From NCBI RefSeq assembly GCF_030445035.2, contig NC_080694.1, forward strand, positions 75,822,094 to 75,886,093: a DNA stretch of 64,000 nucleotides, in the 5' to 3' direction. Below are positions 23,801 to 34,583 of the stretch, piece after piece. The position numbers were made by a program, and so were the translations under genes. The stretch comes from Dasypus novemcinctus (taxonomy: Eukaryota > Chordata > Mammalia > Cingulata > Dasypodidae). The notes beneath the pieces were generated by a model. The model did no database searches. It saw only the letters and a program-made list of their open reading frames with translations, and was not told the origin of the DNA. The first letter of the stretch is position 1. Each line of letters starts with the position of its first letter.

Positions 23801-26800
23801 TGACTCTGCTTTTTTTTTATGATGCGTAACTTTACTATTAGAGAGTCAACGAAACAGTCTTTTCCGGCTTCCAGGTTTTGACTCACAGTTAAAAGGTTTT
23901 TCCCTCTCCCAGCACAGAGGAACAACCGTTTTCCTCCCGACCTTCTCACAGGCTGACTGGCTAGGCAGCCTTCCCTAACTCCCCAGGGTGGGCGCCCTTC
24001 CCTTCCTCAAGGCCCTCTCCCCGCCGAGGCTAACCAGCCGTGCCTGGATCGAGGGTTTGGTGGTGTCTCCTCACTAGGCTGCAGGTGTGTCCACCACTCC
24101 ACCCCCGCGCCTAGCTCGGGAATCCGGGGGAAGCTCTGACCAGCGGTGCCTGCTCCACCTCAGGACCCCGCTCCCGCCACGCTCCCAGATAGCTGGGCTC
24201 CTGGAGCAAGCAGGTCCTGCAAGGGGAAGGGGGGCGTCCAGTGGTGGGCGGTCCCTGAGTCCTGGGGAAAGGTAATCTGAGTAAGGCCCAAACACCCCCA
24301 GCTGGCTGGCTTTCTCCTTCACCACCCCACGCCGCAGGGGCTTCTCCGCAGCACCCGTGGTCCATGCTGGACGCTGCCCGGTGAGTGCTGCTGTGACGCC
24401 GAGCCCCCCCCTCTCCTCTGCCCCTCAAGCCCCGCTCACCTGCTCCTGGTGCAGCCTCCGGACCTCCTCCAGCTCCCGCTGGCTTCCCTCCTCCAGGTTC
24501 TTCCGGACCAGCTCAGCCCCGGCCAAGGCGGCCCGCAGGCCCTCCGCCTCCGCTCGGCCCGCCTTCTCCGCCTGGGCCAGAGCCTCCAGCTCCAGGGCCT
24601 GGGCCTCCAGCCTCTTCTTCTGCTGCAGCGAGGTCTCCCGCAGGAGCCGCACCTCCTCCTCGAGCCGCCGTAGCTCCTGCAGCTGCCGAAAGATCAGCTC
24701 AGCCTGCTGGCTCAGGGCCTGTGAGCCCTGCAAGTCCAGGGACCTTCAAAGACAGGTAGCGCAGGTGAGATGTGGCTCCAGAGCTGGGAGGTGGATGCAG
24801 ACACCTGGGCCTCTCTGCTCCGATGAGGGCAGGAGCAGAGACAGGAGGGGAGGACGCCTGCACTCCCACGTGGGGAGACTGGGGCGCCAGGACACAGGGC
24901 TCTGCTCTTCCAGCACCAGCGTGCTCGTCATCGCCCACCAAGCAGAGGAAGTCCACCGCCTGGGCTCGCTCGACCTAGAGGCCGGCTGAGGTCAAGAGCC
25001 CAGCACGGGCAGGTACAGCACACACCAAGCGCACAGCTCAGTGTCGTGCCAGAAGGGGACGTGTGTATGGACAGCGTGTCAGTAGACCACACGTTGTGAG
25101 TGGAGAGCTAGGAAGAACACAGCCTTCTGAATTTTGATTTAAGGGCAAGGAAAGGTTTGAGGGAGAAGTGGGGCATCAAGGTCAGGAGCTAGCTGGGAGC
25201 ATCTACTGCGTGTGCTGCGTGACAAGTTCAGCAGGGACGCACTCTCCTCGCCAGGACGGCACGAGAAGCACAGTTTAAACCATTGCAAGTCGCTCTGAAG
25301 ACGGTGCCCTCCCCGGGGCCTCAAGGGGCAGGGGTCTGCAGCCTAGAGAAATCAAGGGACTGGCCAAGGTCCCCTGGCTGGTAGCCAAACTAGCATCTGA
25401 GCATGTCTCCTGACACCCAGTCCAGAGCTCCCCTCTCATCCTCATCGATGGCGTCCACCAAAGAACCATCTGTAATCCCACTCTAGAGCAAAACGGCAGA
25501 TGACAATCCATCAGAAGGCATCTACGCCGCCAAGGTGTCAGTGAATGTGAAGTCACTTCCACCTTACAGGACAGTTACAAAAACAACGCCACACACACTC
25601 AGACCTCCAGCACACACCTCCTCCGAGACACCCAGACCCACCAATTTAACATTTTGCCACATTTGGTGTATCATTCCATCTACCCAATCTACCCTCTCTC
25701 TCCATTTTATAAACTCTTGAGAGTAGGGTGTCACATCATGCTTCCACGTATACCTCCTAAGGACGAGGATGGTCATTTACGTGAGTACATTTATCGAGTT
25801 CAAGAAGTTTTGTCTATATTCCAGTTTTTTTCATATATTCCAACAAAGTCCTTTGAGGCTTTTCTCCTCCGTAATTGATCCAATCCAGGATCACGCACTG
25901 CATTTAACGGTCATTGTCTCTTTAGCTGCTCTGTTTTTGTTATTTATTTTTTTAGGTTTTTTTTTTTTTTAATTGAGGAACACATATACAGCATAAATTT
26001 TCCCATGTGACCCACTTCCAAGCACACCATTCAGTGGAATTAATCACATTCTCAGGACTGCCTTATCCTCACCACCATCCATTACCACAACCTTCCCATC
26101 ACCCCCAAACAGAAACTCTATGCCCATTTTGCATTAAGCCCCCTTTCCTTCCCCCATTCCAACCCCTGGTAACCTATACTCTACTTGCTATCCAAGTTGG
26201 CACATTCTAGGTGTGTCTGAATTATTTCATTCAACGTGATGTCTCCAAGATTCATCCATGATATCTATAACCAAAAGAATGAAAGAGGAACCCTCTCTCA
26301 CTCCTTATACAAGAATCTATTTAAAATGGATCAAACACTATATGTACAAGCTGGGACCATAGAAAGTTCTAGAAGAAAATGTAGGGAAACATCTTAAAGA
26401 CTTAATGGTACGTGGTGATATCTTGGATCTTATACCCAAAACAGGCTCAACAAAAGAAAAAATAGATGAATGTCACCTCCTCAAAATTAAATGCTTTTGC
26501 ACCTCAAAGGACTTTGTAAAAGGGTGAAAGGGCAACTGACTCAATGGAGAAAATACTTGGAAAGCACATGTCCAATAAGGGTTTAATATTCATGATATAT
26601 AAATGAGATGTTACAACTCAACCATAAAAAGGCAAATGACCCAATTTAAGAAGGGCAAAAAATTTGAACAGGCATTTGTTCAAGAAATAAATACAAATTG
26701 GGGAAAAAAAAAAACACATGAAAAAATGTTCACCATTAGCAGCTAGGGAAACGCAAATCAAAACTACAATGAGATATCAGTTCACACCTATCAGAAAGGC

Positions 26801-29504
26801 CCTGTTAAAAAGACAGGGAGCCAGGAGTGCCAGAGAGGCTGTGGCGAGATAGGAACACTTCACTGCTGGTGGAATGCACAACGGTACAGCCAGCCACTGT
26901 GGGCAGTGTGGCAGTTCTTTTTTTTTTTTTAAAGATTTATTTATTTAATTTCCCCCCCTCCCCTGGTTGTCTGTTCTTGGTGTCTATTTGCTGCGTCTTG
27001 TTTCTTTGTCCACTTCTGTTGTCGTCAGCGGCACGGGAAGTGTGGGCGGCGCCATTCCTGGGCAGGCTGCACTTTTTTTCGCGCTGGGCTGCTCTCCTTA
27101 CGGGTGCACTCCTTGCGCGTGGGGCTCCCCTACGCGGGGGACACCCCTGCGTGGCGCGGCACTCCTTGCGTGCATCAGCACTAGTTTGGCAGTTCTTAAG
27201 GACATTGACTAGATCTGCCACGTGACCTGGCCACACCACTACCGGGTATATATACCCAGAGTAAGAAGCGGCATTATTCACAATTGCCAAAAGTTGGAAA
27301 CAACCCAGGTGCCCATCAACCGATGAACGGACAAACTGTGGTCTATTCACACAATGGAATATTGTGCAGCTGTAAGCAGAAATGAAGGTGTAAAGCATAT
27401 GACAACATGGATGAACCTGGAGGACATTAAGCAAGCCAGACACAAAAAGACAAATACTGCATGGTTGTATTACTATGAATATATTGTGTAACATACTATA
27501 TGAGTCTATTTATATAATATGAAAATATAAATTAACTTATAAAGTTGAAATTAGATTAGTAGTTATATAGGGTTAGAGGCAGCATGTTAAGGGGTGTGGA
27601 GTGTTTTTATTTTGAGTAATGAAATGGTTCTAAATTTTTTGTGGTGATGAATGCACAACATTGTGATTACACTAAAAACCATTGATTATATACTTTGGAT
27701 AGGTTATATGGTACTTGTATATATCTCAATAAAACTGTTTAGTAAGTAAATAATTCTGCAAGAATAGAAATAGCAGCATGGGAAACAAAGAGATGGAAAG
27801 GTAAAGAATTTTGTTTACTTGTCTGTTTTTTGCTTATTATTGAAATAATGAAAATGCTCTAATAATGATTGAAGTGATGGATGCACAACTATGTGATAAG
27901 ACTAAATAATCACTGACTGTACATTTTGGATGAATTATATGCTTTATTAATATGTACCAATAAATTGACTTGTTTTTAAAAAAAAAGCAATAGATGTTCT
28001 TTGTAGAAAATTTAAAAAGTGCAGATTAATAAAAGAAAATAAAAAAACAAAAAAAATAAAATAATAAAAGACTCATCCAGAAGTGGAATGTACCAGATCT
28101 TCATTTCTTTTTAAGGCTGAATAATATCTTATTGTATGTGTACACCACATTTTTTAATTCATTCATCTACTGACGACACTTGAGTTGCTTCCACCTGTCG
28201 GCCACTCTGGATGCAGCTGTTGTGAACACTGGTGTACAAATGTGTGAGTCCACGTTTTCAATCCTTTTGGGTATATACCTATAAGTGGGGTTGCCAGATT
28301 TTATGGTAGTTTTTTATGTCTAACTTTTTGAGGCTCCACCAAACTGTTTTCCGCAGTAGCTGAACCATTTTACATTCCCACCAACAAAGTACAAGGGTTG
28401 CAATTTCTCCACATCCTTGCCAGTACTTGCTATTTTCATTAAAAAAAAATAATAGTCATTCTAGTGGATATGAAGCATTGTTTCATTATGGTTTTGATTT
28501 TCATTTCCCTAATGGGGAATATGTGAACTTTTTCATGTGCTTTTTAGGAGAAAGTACATGAAAGGACTATTAAAGTCCTTTGCCCATTTTCTAATTGGAC
28601 TGTCTTTTTGTTGTTGAATTGTAGGATTTCTTTTTATATTCTGGATGCTAAGCCATTATCAGATATATGGTTTCTAAATATTTTCTCCCATTCCATGCGT
28701 TGTCTCTTCACCTTCTTGATATCCTATGATGCATAAAAGTTTTTTAATTTTGATGAAGTCCAATTTACCTACTTTTTCTTTTGTTACTTGTACTTCTGGT
28801 ATAAACCATCCCATTATTTTAAATTCCTTAATATCAGAATCTCTCATAATCATCTTTGTATCTTCACCCCTAGTCTCTGGCACAGTTACTTGTTACTTTT
28901 ACATTGTAGGCCACCGGAATTATGAAAAATGAATAAATTACATTAATTACATTCACAACATCATACTACCATCACCATCATTCATTACCAAAACTTCACA
29001 CCACTGAATTGTGTACCTGAAAGTTTTTAAAGTGGGAAATGTTATGTTGTATAGATATTACAATAACAATTTTTTAAAGTCTCAGGTCAAAAGAAAAATC
29101 GAGGAACCAAGGGCGGAAATAGGGTAAGGAACCTATTTTGGTAAAGAAGGGTCCCTGGTGCACGAGCCTAAGGAGACGGTGCTGATGGATGCCTACCTGT
29201 CTCTCCTCGCCGGCTCCTGCCCATCGCCAGGAGCAGCCCTTTCCCACATGCCCACTTGCAGTCTCTGGTTGTCTAGCCGCCTCTCTGGGACCTCTTGATG
29301 GGCCGGGGATTGGACCGGGGGACTGTCAGAGACCCACGTGGGAGCCAATCTTGGCACAGGTGGAAAGGGCCGAGCTTGGAAGTGGGATGGGGGAATCAGC
29401 CTGGTGGAACCTGAGGAATCACAAGGGCACACGTGGTCAGTTTCCCAAGGGGAGGGCTTCACCAGTCCCCTTGTCCGGTCCCACTGACCTGAAGGTCGGA
29501 ACAT
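14866..29504 (-). CDS. CCHCR1: CCHCR1 (HCR), coiled-coil alpha-helical rod protein 1, 17 coding exons
   Basis: Predicted join, 5' to 3': 29489-29504, 29197-29410, 24440-24743, 21784-21947, 21543-21678, 21325-21435, 21021-21170, 20509-20619, 20311-20417, 17807-17919, 17590-17635, 17297-17451, 17036-17224, 16865-16966, 16149-16300, 15126-15282, 14866-14996. All junctions are GT-AG, all phases agree, total 2358 nt = 785 aa plus stop (human main isoform 782 aa). Recognisable blocks are [10 protein letters not shown] near the start, [84 protein letters not shown] and [20 protein letters not shown]. Most of the protein is leucine/glutamate/glutamine-rich heptad coiled coil. In human it is a centrosomal and P-body protein tied by linkage to psoriasis (PSORS1). 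Oddities: a proline run encoded at the start of exon 12, and a 10-residue tandem duplication in the last exon. Confidence 0.96.
14904..14961 (-). repeat. 30-bp tandem duplication inside the last CCHCR1 coding exon
   Basis: CGTCCTCCCTGGAGATGGCT and following bases repeat with a period of 30 (14904 and 14934). It encodes [10 protein letters not shown] then [10 protein letters not shown] in tandem, keeping the frame to the stop at 14866. Confidence 0.9.
15340..16125. repeat. Minisatellite filling CCHCR1 intron 15
   Basis: More than twenty imperfect copies of CCCCCCAGCTCAGGCCGTCC + CTGGTCTCCGCTG, unit ~33-38 bp, with higher-order blocks. The array occupies nearly the whole 866-bp intron (15283-16148) and reaches ~25 nt from the exon 15 donor. 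The minus-strand transcript is G-rich. Confidence 0.92.
17408..17450 (-). repeat. Coding simple repeat (poly-proline) in CCHCR1 exon 12
   Basis: On the minus strand a (CCCCCA)n-like tract follows the TGGTCCAG acceptor. It encodes SCPPPS, then eight prolines, then TDV. The human protein has a shorter Pro-rich stretch at the same place, as I recall, so length is likely variable. Confidence 0.8.
18075..19225. repeat. Minisatellite in CCHCR1 intron 9, ~36-37 bp unit
   Basis: About 30 copies of CCCCTGCCGGAGCTGCGCCG + TGCGTGCGCTGACCCCTCTG with scattered CpG and C/T variants. The long open frames on both strands come from the repeat. Intron 9 spans 17920-20310. Confidence 0.93.
19226..20037. other. 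CCHCR1 intron 9, no further feature
   Basis: Single-copy-looking intronic sequence between the minisatellite and a short G/A-rich tract. Confidence 0.5.
20038..20115. repeat. Polypurine tract in CCHCR1 intron 9
   Basis: About 75 bases almost purely G and A (GGGGAGGGGA-like units) on the plus strand, 200 bp from exon 9. It can potentially form triplex or quadruplex structures. Confidence 0.8.
22729..23485 (+). mobile_element. Unidentified retroposed insert with TSD and poly(A), CCHCR1 intron 3
   Basis: AAAATACAGAACTGA occurs at 22714-22728 and again at 23486-23500, flanking the insert exactly. The insert ends in a 13-base A-run preceded by AATAAA at 23457-23462, so it was copied from a polyadenylated RNA read on the plus strand. 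The sequence is AT-rich (~57-60%) with no long frame. It could be a 5'-truncated L1 3' UTR of a xenarthran subfamily or a retroposed non-coding transcript. I do not recognise it. Confidence 0.75.
23501..24439. other. Rest of CCHCR1 intron 3, no feature
   Basis: No exon, repeat or RNA gene recognised between the retroposed insert and coding exon 3. Confidence 0.4.
24744..25554. other. Start of CCHCR1 intron 2, possible MIR/L2 remnant
   Basis: Mostly unremarkable. About 25340-25430 carries an antique MIR/L2-like phrase (AGAAATCAAGGGACTGGCCAAGGTC) with low confidence. Confidence 0.35.
25555..26255 (-). mobile_element. Old L1 3' UTR fragments (antisense)
   Basis: Reads as the complement of old L1 3' UTRs: TTTTGCCACATTTGGTGTAT, ATCCAATCCAGGATCACGCA, and then TTTAATTGAGGAACACATATACAG with CATCCATTACCACAACCTTCCC and CCCCAAACAGAAACTCTATG. 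At least two joined fragments, around 25555-25930 and 25950-26255. Confidence 0.7.
26262..27986 (+). mobile_element. L1, 5'-truncated, interrupted by a SINE
   Basis: Contains the L1 ORF2 end and 3' UTR landmarks: GGGCAAAAAATTTGAACAGGCA, GCAAATCAAAACTACAATGAG, then after the SINE CAAAAGTTGGAAACAACCCAGG, GGAATATTGTGCAGC, and a CAATAAATTGACTTG stretch with A-rich end near 27986. The reading frame is heavily damaged. It lies in CCHCR1 intron 2, antisense to the gene. Confidence 0.85.
26920..27186 (-). mobile_element. DAS-type SINE nested in L1, 5'-truncated, with TSD
   Basis: TGGCAGTTCTT flanks it at 26909-26919 and 27187-27197. The body is the standard SINE complement (CTGGTTGTCTGTTCTTGGTG to CATCAGCACT), but the tRNA-like head is missing. 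Confidence 0.92.
28080..29080 (-). mobile_element. L1 fragment(s), antisense
   Basis: Complement of L1 ORF2 end/3' UTR: AAGGCTGAATAATATCTTAT, GGGTATATACCTATAAGTGG, CCACCAAACTGTTTTCCGCAG, CCACATCCTTGCCAGTACTTG, and TTCTCCCATTCCATGCGTTG. The last 200 bp (CATCACCATCATTCATTACC) is another L1 3' UTR piece. Confidence 0.8.
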
Positions 29505-29846
29505 CCCCGCAGTATGTGAAGGCTCTAGAGTCTGTCTCCAGCTATCCATGATCCCCTGGGCAAGAGGAAAAACAAGGGCTCTCCAATCCAGGGTCCACGC
29601 CCCTCCCACAGAGAAAGCCCCTCCAGTAAAGTCACCCTTCCCAAATAACAGCCAGGGCCACGCCCCTCTTCTCCTGCACCCCGAACAAGGGGAAGCCCCC
29701 AAGATGGCTCGCTTGTCCCACCCCGATTCCTGGCAGAACCCTGGCACTACTAGGAGGTGGGCTCTGGGCGGTCTTTACCCTCCTCAGATTTCCGGGCTCC
29801 CCGATGGTCCCGCACTCCTGAGGCGCGGGGCGCGGGGGCTGCGGGC

Positions 29847-29982
29847 CCGACCCCCAGAGCTCTCTCCACGGCTCCGCCAGGCCCCGGGGAAGCCCCTCCA
29901 GACACCACCAAGCCACGGCCCCGGGCTCCTTCGCCAGGAAGGCGCTGGCCCAGGGCCTGGCCGCGGAGGGGCGGGCCCACAT
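29847..29982 (-). CDS. CCHCR1: Possible alternative 5' coding exon of a long CCHCR1 isoform
   Basis: An open frame from the ATG at 29982 begins MWARPSAARPWASAF and continues WWCLEGLPRGLAEPWRELW. I recall a longer human CCHCR1 isoform whose N-terminus has the same pattern (ARPWAS.. then WCL-GLP-GLAEPWRELW). A donor is not certain: GTCGGG follows the WRELW codons around 29847. It would join to the main frame through the region upstream of 29410. The end coordinate is tentative. Confidence 0.45.
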
Positions 29983-30618
29983 GGGGGTGCCTGGGGCCCG
30001 GCCCCCCGCCCCGCGGCCCCTCCTCAGGCTGGGGCACGCAGCCGGCCCCCGCCTCCCGCGGGCGGCGCTGTCTCCCCAGGCGGCTACGTCCTATTCCGTT
30101 TCCGTTTCATCCCGCGCTCTCGCCCTCATCTCCAGGCCGAAAGCCCCGCTTCCCCAGACGCCCCCGGGCCCCCCGGGCCCACGCCCCCTGGATTCCGAGC
30201 CGAAGGCCGGTCTGACCAACGCGCCCGCCCCTTTACCAGGCCCCTGTCCCCCTCGTCCATACGGACCCCTCACCCACCCCACACCCAGTCAGCCCCTTCC
30301 CGCCCCCAACCGACGACCCGGAACGCCCCTCACCCAGCGCGAGCGCCCCCTCGGCCCGCAGGCCAAGCCCAGCCGCCTCCCCGAACTGCGCCTGCGCAGA
30401 GCGGGCAGGTTGGCGGGCCTGTTCGGAAGCCTACTTCACCCCGGAAGAGGGCGGAGAGAAGGTGCACGCATGCGTAGAAGCGTCTCAAGCCGGGCCAATT
30501 AAGGTGTTCGAGCCCCTCCGCGCCCTGGCGGCTCCTCCCAACTCCGGGAACCCGGGAAAGTTTGTGAACGAATCACATCAAGCGGAAGGCGGGACACCGG
30601 ACCCCCTTCGTGCGCTAC

Positions 30619-30655
30619 CCAATGAAATGCAGCGAGGCCGGATGGGCTGGCCAAT
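30619..30655 (+). promoter_or_regulatory. Pair of CCAAT boxes spaced 32 bp
   Basis: CCAAT at 30619-30623 and 30651-30655 in the same orientation. NF-Y-bound cell-cycle promoters often carry CCAAT boxes ~31-33 bp apart. TCF19 is a late growth-regulated gene, so this suits it. The role is inferred. Confidence 0.55.
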
Positions 30656-30780
30656 CAGGAACGGCCAGGGGGCGGGGCCCGGGGCGACGCTCAGACCCGG
30701 GAACCCCGGGGGCGGGGCCGCGCTCTGCCCGCGCGCGGAGGCCCCGCCCCGGCCCGAGTCCTCGCTGTCAAACGGGGCGG

Positions 30781-30880
30781 CTGCGGGCGCGGGGCGCGGG
30801 GCGCGGGGCCGGGGCGCGGGGCGCGGGGCGGCTGCGGGCGCGGGGCGCGGGGCGCGGGGCCGGGGCGCGGGCCGGAGCGA
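30781..30880. repeat. 51-bp tandem duplication of GCGGGGCGC-type DNA in the promoter
   Basis: CTGCGGGCGCGGGGCGCGGG starts at 30781 and again at 30832, and the surrounding sequence matches for about one 51-bp period, itself made of GCGGGGCGCGGGG units. Confidence 0.85.
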
Positions 30881-31032
30881 GGCGGGGCGCGGCCGTGGTC
30901 GCCGTGCGCGGGGCAGCGCCGTGTGCCTCCGCCCGGCCGGCCCCCGGGGCGCGCGGGCTGCAGCGCTCCGGGGGACGCGGGCCCGCGGCGCGGGCATGGG
31001 CGCCTAGCGGAGGCGAGCCCGCGGGCCGGCCC

Positions 31033-33034
31033 ATGCTGCCCTGCTTCCAGCTGCTGCGCATCGGCGGCGGCGGCGGCGGCGACCTCTACACCTTCCACCC
31101 CCCGACCGGGGCCGGCTGCACCTACCGCCTGGGCCGCAGGGCGGACCTGTGCGATGTGGCCCTGCGGCCCCAGCAGGAGCCCGGCCTCATCTCCGGGGTC
31201 CACGCGGAGCTGCATGCCGAGCGCCGGGGCGACGGCTGGAGGGTCAGCCTGGAGGACCTGAGCAGCCAAGGTGAGCAGCGAGCCCGGCCGCGAGCCCCCG
31301 AGCGCCCGGCCGGCGGACCCTCAGGGGCGTCCAGCTCCACGGCCGGGACCTCAGCCCGCGCTGACCCCGTCCGCAGCTGCTGAGGGGCTCAGCCTGCCTG
31401 AATCGTGGGGGTCACGCGTTGGAGTGGCCTCAGGAGGGCTTGGGGCCGGGTCGCGCCCACCGCTTCTGGTGGAGCCTCAGGCCTGTCTTGTTTCTTGAGG
31501 TGGGGCTCGGAAGGCTCGTTTCGGTTCTGGGGTCCCAGGGGTGCGGTTTACCAGCCAGGCGGTCTGTGTGCGCTGAGTGTAGGTGGGCCCAGGCACTGCC
31601 CTATTCCAGAAGAGGAAAAGGAGGCGCAAAGAGGCTCAGAAGCCTGTCCACACTGGCAAGTGGTGGAGCCGGGCTGAGCTGAGACACGGAGGGTGGGAAG
31701 AGCCTTCCCTCGCGGGCTCCCCAGCTCCCAGGGAGCCCTTGAGCAGAGGCCGACGGGGGCCAGCTCGAAGGCCTAGATTTCCCCGCAGCTGATTCTGCCG
31801 TTTCTTTGGTTTTTCCTGTTGTTCTCCGTCTGTCTGGTGCCGGCCACAACAGGGACCTTGGTCAACAATGTCCGAATCCCAAGAGGTCACAGGCTGGAGT
31901 TGAGCGATGGTGACCTCCTGACCTTTGGCCCCGAGGGGCTGCCGGGAACCAGCCCCTCCGAGTTCTACTTCATGTTCCAGCAAGTCCGAGTCAAGCCTCA
32001 GGACTTTGCTGCCATCACCACCCCCCGGTCGAGGGGAGAAGAGGGGGCCGGGGGTGGCTTCCGGCCCATGCTGCCCTCCCGGGGGACCCCACAGAGGCCC
32101 CTCAGCACCCCAAAGTCCACACTGATCCTCAACTCCATCGGCAGCCTCAGCAAGCTCCGGCCCCAGCCCCTCACCTTCTCCCGGAGCGGGGCTGGGCGCG
32201 AGCCTCAGGGCTTGTCCCTGCCCACCCCCCATGGGGAAGCGGGGAGCCCACCTTCCGCCCCGCCCCCGGCTCCCAGAAACCGGAGGAAATCGGCCCACCG
32301 AGTGCTGGCGGAGCTGGAAGACGAAAGGGGGTCCCCCGAAAGCCCCCCACCCGAGCACACAGAGCCCAGGAAGAAACTGCGCGGAGAGAAGTCACCGCTG
32401 ACGCCCAGCGGGTGAGTGGAGGGCCCCCTGCTCAGCTTTCCATGGCCTTTGGGTTCCTTTTTAGAGGCTGGGGGGCCCCCTGCTTGCGGGGTGCGGATGG
32501 GAAGAGGTGGACAGAGGTGCAGGAGGTGTGAGTGGCCACCCCTGGTCAACCAGAAAGCACGAGGCAAGGGGGTGAGCAGATCCCAGGTGCCTGCCTGCCA
32601 TGCGCCGCCGGGCCAGCGGGTGGGGAATCTCAGGGACTGCTGTCTGGGCCCACCCCACACTTCCTGGGTGTCTAGAGAGTTTATAGGTCGACTACAGGCT
32701 CTCAAGGAGCTCCCAGTTCCCCCTGGGTTCTCCAGGGGCAGTTCTAGGCTCCTGCTGCAGGTTTCCAGTGACCAGGTTTTGTGTCTCCCCCTCAACTTCC
32801 TTCAGAAATCGTCGTGGGCGTCCTCGGAAGCACCCGGCTAGCACCCCTGCGTTTGGGGGCGGGGAGCCGTGTGCAGCCCCTCGCTGCCGCCTGCCCCAGG
32901 AGGAGCCGGTGGCCTGGGTTCAGTGTGATGGCTGTGACGTTTGGTTCCACGTGGCCTGTGTTGGCTGCAGCTTCCAGGCTGCCAGGGAGAAGGACTTCCA
33001 GTGTCCAGGCTGCCGTGCTGGCTTGCCGACCTGA
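31033..33034 (+). CDS. TCF19: TCF19 (SC1), FHA and PHD-finger factor, 3 coding exons
   Basis: Predicted join 31033-31270, 31853-32411, 32806-33034 (1026 nt, 341 aa plus stop; human 345 aa). Start is MLPCFQLLRIG, followed by a five-to-six glycine run. An FHA domain covers roughly residues 10-105 (YRLGRRADLCDVAL, GLISGVHAELHAE, then exon 2 GTLVNNVRIPRGHRLELSDG). The middle is proline/serine-rich and carries NRRKSAHRVLAELEDE. Exon 3 begins GNRRGRPRKH, an AT-hook-like basic motif, and ends in a PHD finger (WVQCDGCDVWFHVACVGC, FQCPGC). TCF19 reads methylated H3K4 through the PHD finger in human work and is a late growth-regulated gene linked to beta-cell proliferation. Donors and acceptors are GT-AG and all phases match. 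It diverges from CCHCR1 and converges on POU5F1. Confidence 0.96.
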
Positions 33035-33469
33035 GGCCTGCCGGCAGGGCTGAACCTCTGGACCAGGGACACGGGGGCACACAATGCCTTCCCTTCCCAG
33101 GAGGGAAGGACTCCAGGGAAGCAGGATCCACGGCCACGGAACAGGCCATCCCAGCCAACATGACCCAGGAGGCTGGTTTCCTGTAAAGCTGTTGCCTCCA
33201 GGAGGCAGGCCAGTGAGCTGGGAATTCCGCTTGCTTCTGGCTGTGGAGGCTTGTGGCCAGGGACAGGAGAGCGTCCATCACCTGCAGAGGCTGTGCCTGA
33301 GGACTCAGAATTTGGGCCAGTGGGTTCCTAAATGTCCTTAATGTACCAACCCCCTACAGGACTCTGGGAAAACCTGGGCCACGGCCCCCAAACTTCCTTA
33401 GACTGTGGCTAATCCTGCCTGATCATGAAGCAGTTTTTGAGAACTTTGAACTTCCGGCTTCTGTTTCTA

Positions 33470-33475
33470 AATAAA
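33470..33475 (+). terminator. TCF19: TCF19 polyadenylation signal
   Basis: AATAAA 436 nt after the TGA stop, followed by AGAATGAGGC. Predicts a 3' end near 33490, consistent with a ~450-nt 3' UTR. Confidence 0.85.
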
Positions 33476-33494
33476 GAATGAGGCAGCTTCTTTC

Positions 33495-34325
33495 ACCCCT
33501 GGGTGTTTATTCTTGGGGCCTGATACCCCTTGCTTCCCAATGCTTGAGTATGGACCCTCGCAAAGGTCTGAAAAACATTCTTCAGGTGAAGGGAATGCTT
33601 GGCACAAAAAAAATGCATTTGCTCAGAAACAAATATAAAGGATAAACTGGAGGTAAGGGACAGAAAAGAATAAAAATTAAAAAAACGGGTCACTGCCCTT
33701 AAAACAAGGTAGCTGGGTGGTGGAATTTTCAGGCTTCACCTTGCACCAGCTGGAGCTGATGCTGACCTACAAGAGTAGGCAGCCTAACCTGTGTTTGGGG
33801 TACGTAGTTTTCTATAAGCTTCACGCCAGCAAAGATGCTATCAAAGCATCAAATATTCATTTCAACCTGCAGATCCATCCCCTCTGTCCTCACTGAAGGC
33901 ACCAACCCAGTGAGTGGCAGCACCGGGACTAAAACGTGAGGATTTGCTGGGTCTCTTTGACAGAGCAAACAAACACCTGAAGCAGAAAGAATGGGCCCTT
34001 ATAGCAGCAAACACCACGTGGTGTTTATGACTGGAGTGATGGTGTCCCAAAATTTAATATAAAGCCGCCTAGGACTGTACAGCAGGAAGGCAGGCTCCTT
34101 GTCCAAGAGCCCTCTACAAACAGAAGTGGGTTCTAAGCCCAGCTTTCCCGCTGATTGTGTGGCCACGGGCCTCTTGTGCACCCCTTGGTTTCCACGTGGC
34201 CTCTTGTGCACCCCTTGGTTTCCAGACACTTGAGCAGGGGAGTTACTATCTGGCATCGGGTGTCCCCACTGCCATCACCTCCTTCAGTAACTGCAGGAGA
34301 AGGAGCCAGACAAAATGATCAATCT
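33495..34325. other. Intergenic between TCF19 and POU5F1 3' ends
   Basis: About 0.8 kb separates the two convergent 3' ends. A perfect-looking 30-bp tandem duplication lies at 34168-34227 (GGCCTCTTGTGCACCCCTTG...). No gene recognised. Confidence 0.6.
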
Positions 34326-34342
34326 ACCGTGCCCCGGGATTC

Positions 34343-34348
34343 TTTATT
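34343..34348 (-). terminator. POU5F1: POU5F1 polyadenylation signal
   Basis: AATAAA on the minus strand, 236 nt after the POU5F1 stop. 3' UTR length is close to that of human POU5F1. Confidence 0.85.
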
Positions 34349-34583
34349 GAAGAACAAAGTAATGACTGGTGTGAGGATTAAAATCAAGAGCATCATTCAA
34401 TGTCACCTTCCCAACAACGGGTTTCCCCAAAACCCCTCTGCCCCCACCCTTTGTGGTCCCAATCCCTTCCTCGGTGAATTTAGAATTTAATCCCAGAACC
34501 CAATTACAAGGTTGCAAACCCAGGGTGCCATTTCTCCAGCTCCCCTTCTCCTCCTGCCCCAGCTCCCGGGAAGCTCCCGCACC

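Larger units (their letters stand above)
29800..31300. promoter_or_regulatory. CpG island, shared CCHCR1/TCF19 divergent promoter
   Basis: Dense CpG and very high G+C between the CCHCR1 start (29504, minus) and the TCF19 start (31033, plus). Three CCAAT boxes (30495, 30619, 30651), GC boxes (GGGGCGGGGCC near 30668 and 30710) and no TATA box are visible. Head-to-head genes ~1.5 kb apart fit a bidirectional promoter. Start sites are not determined. Confidence 0.75.
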
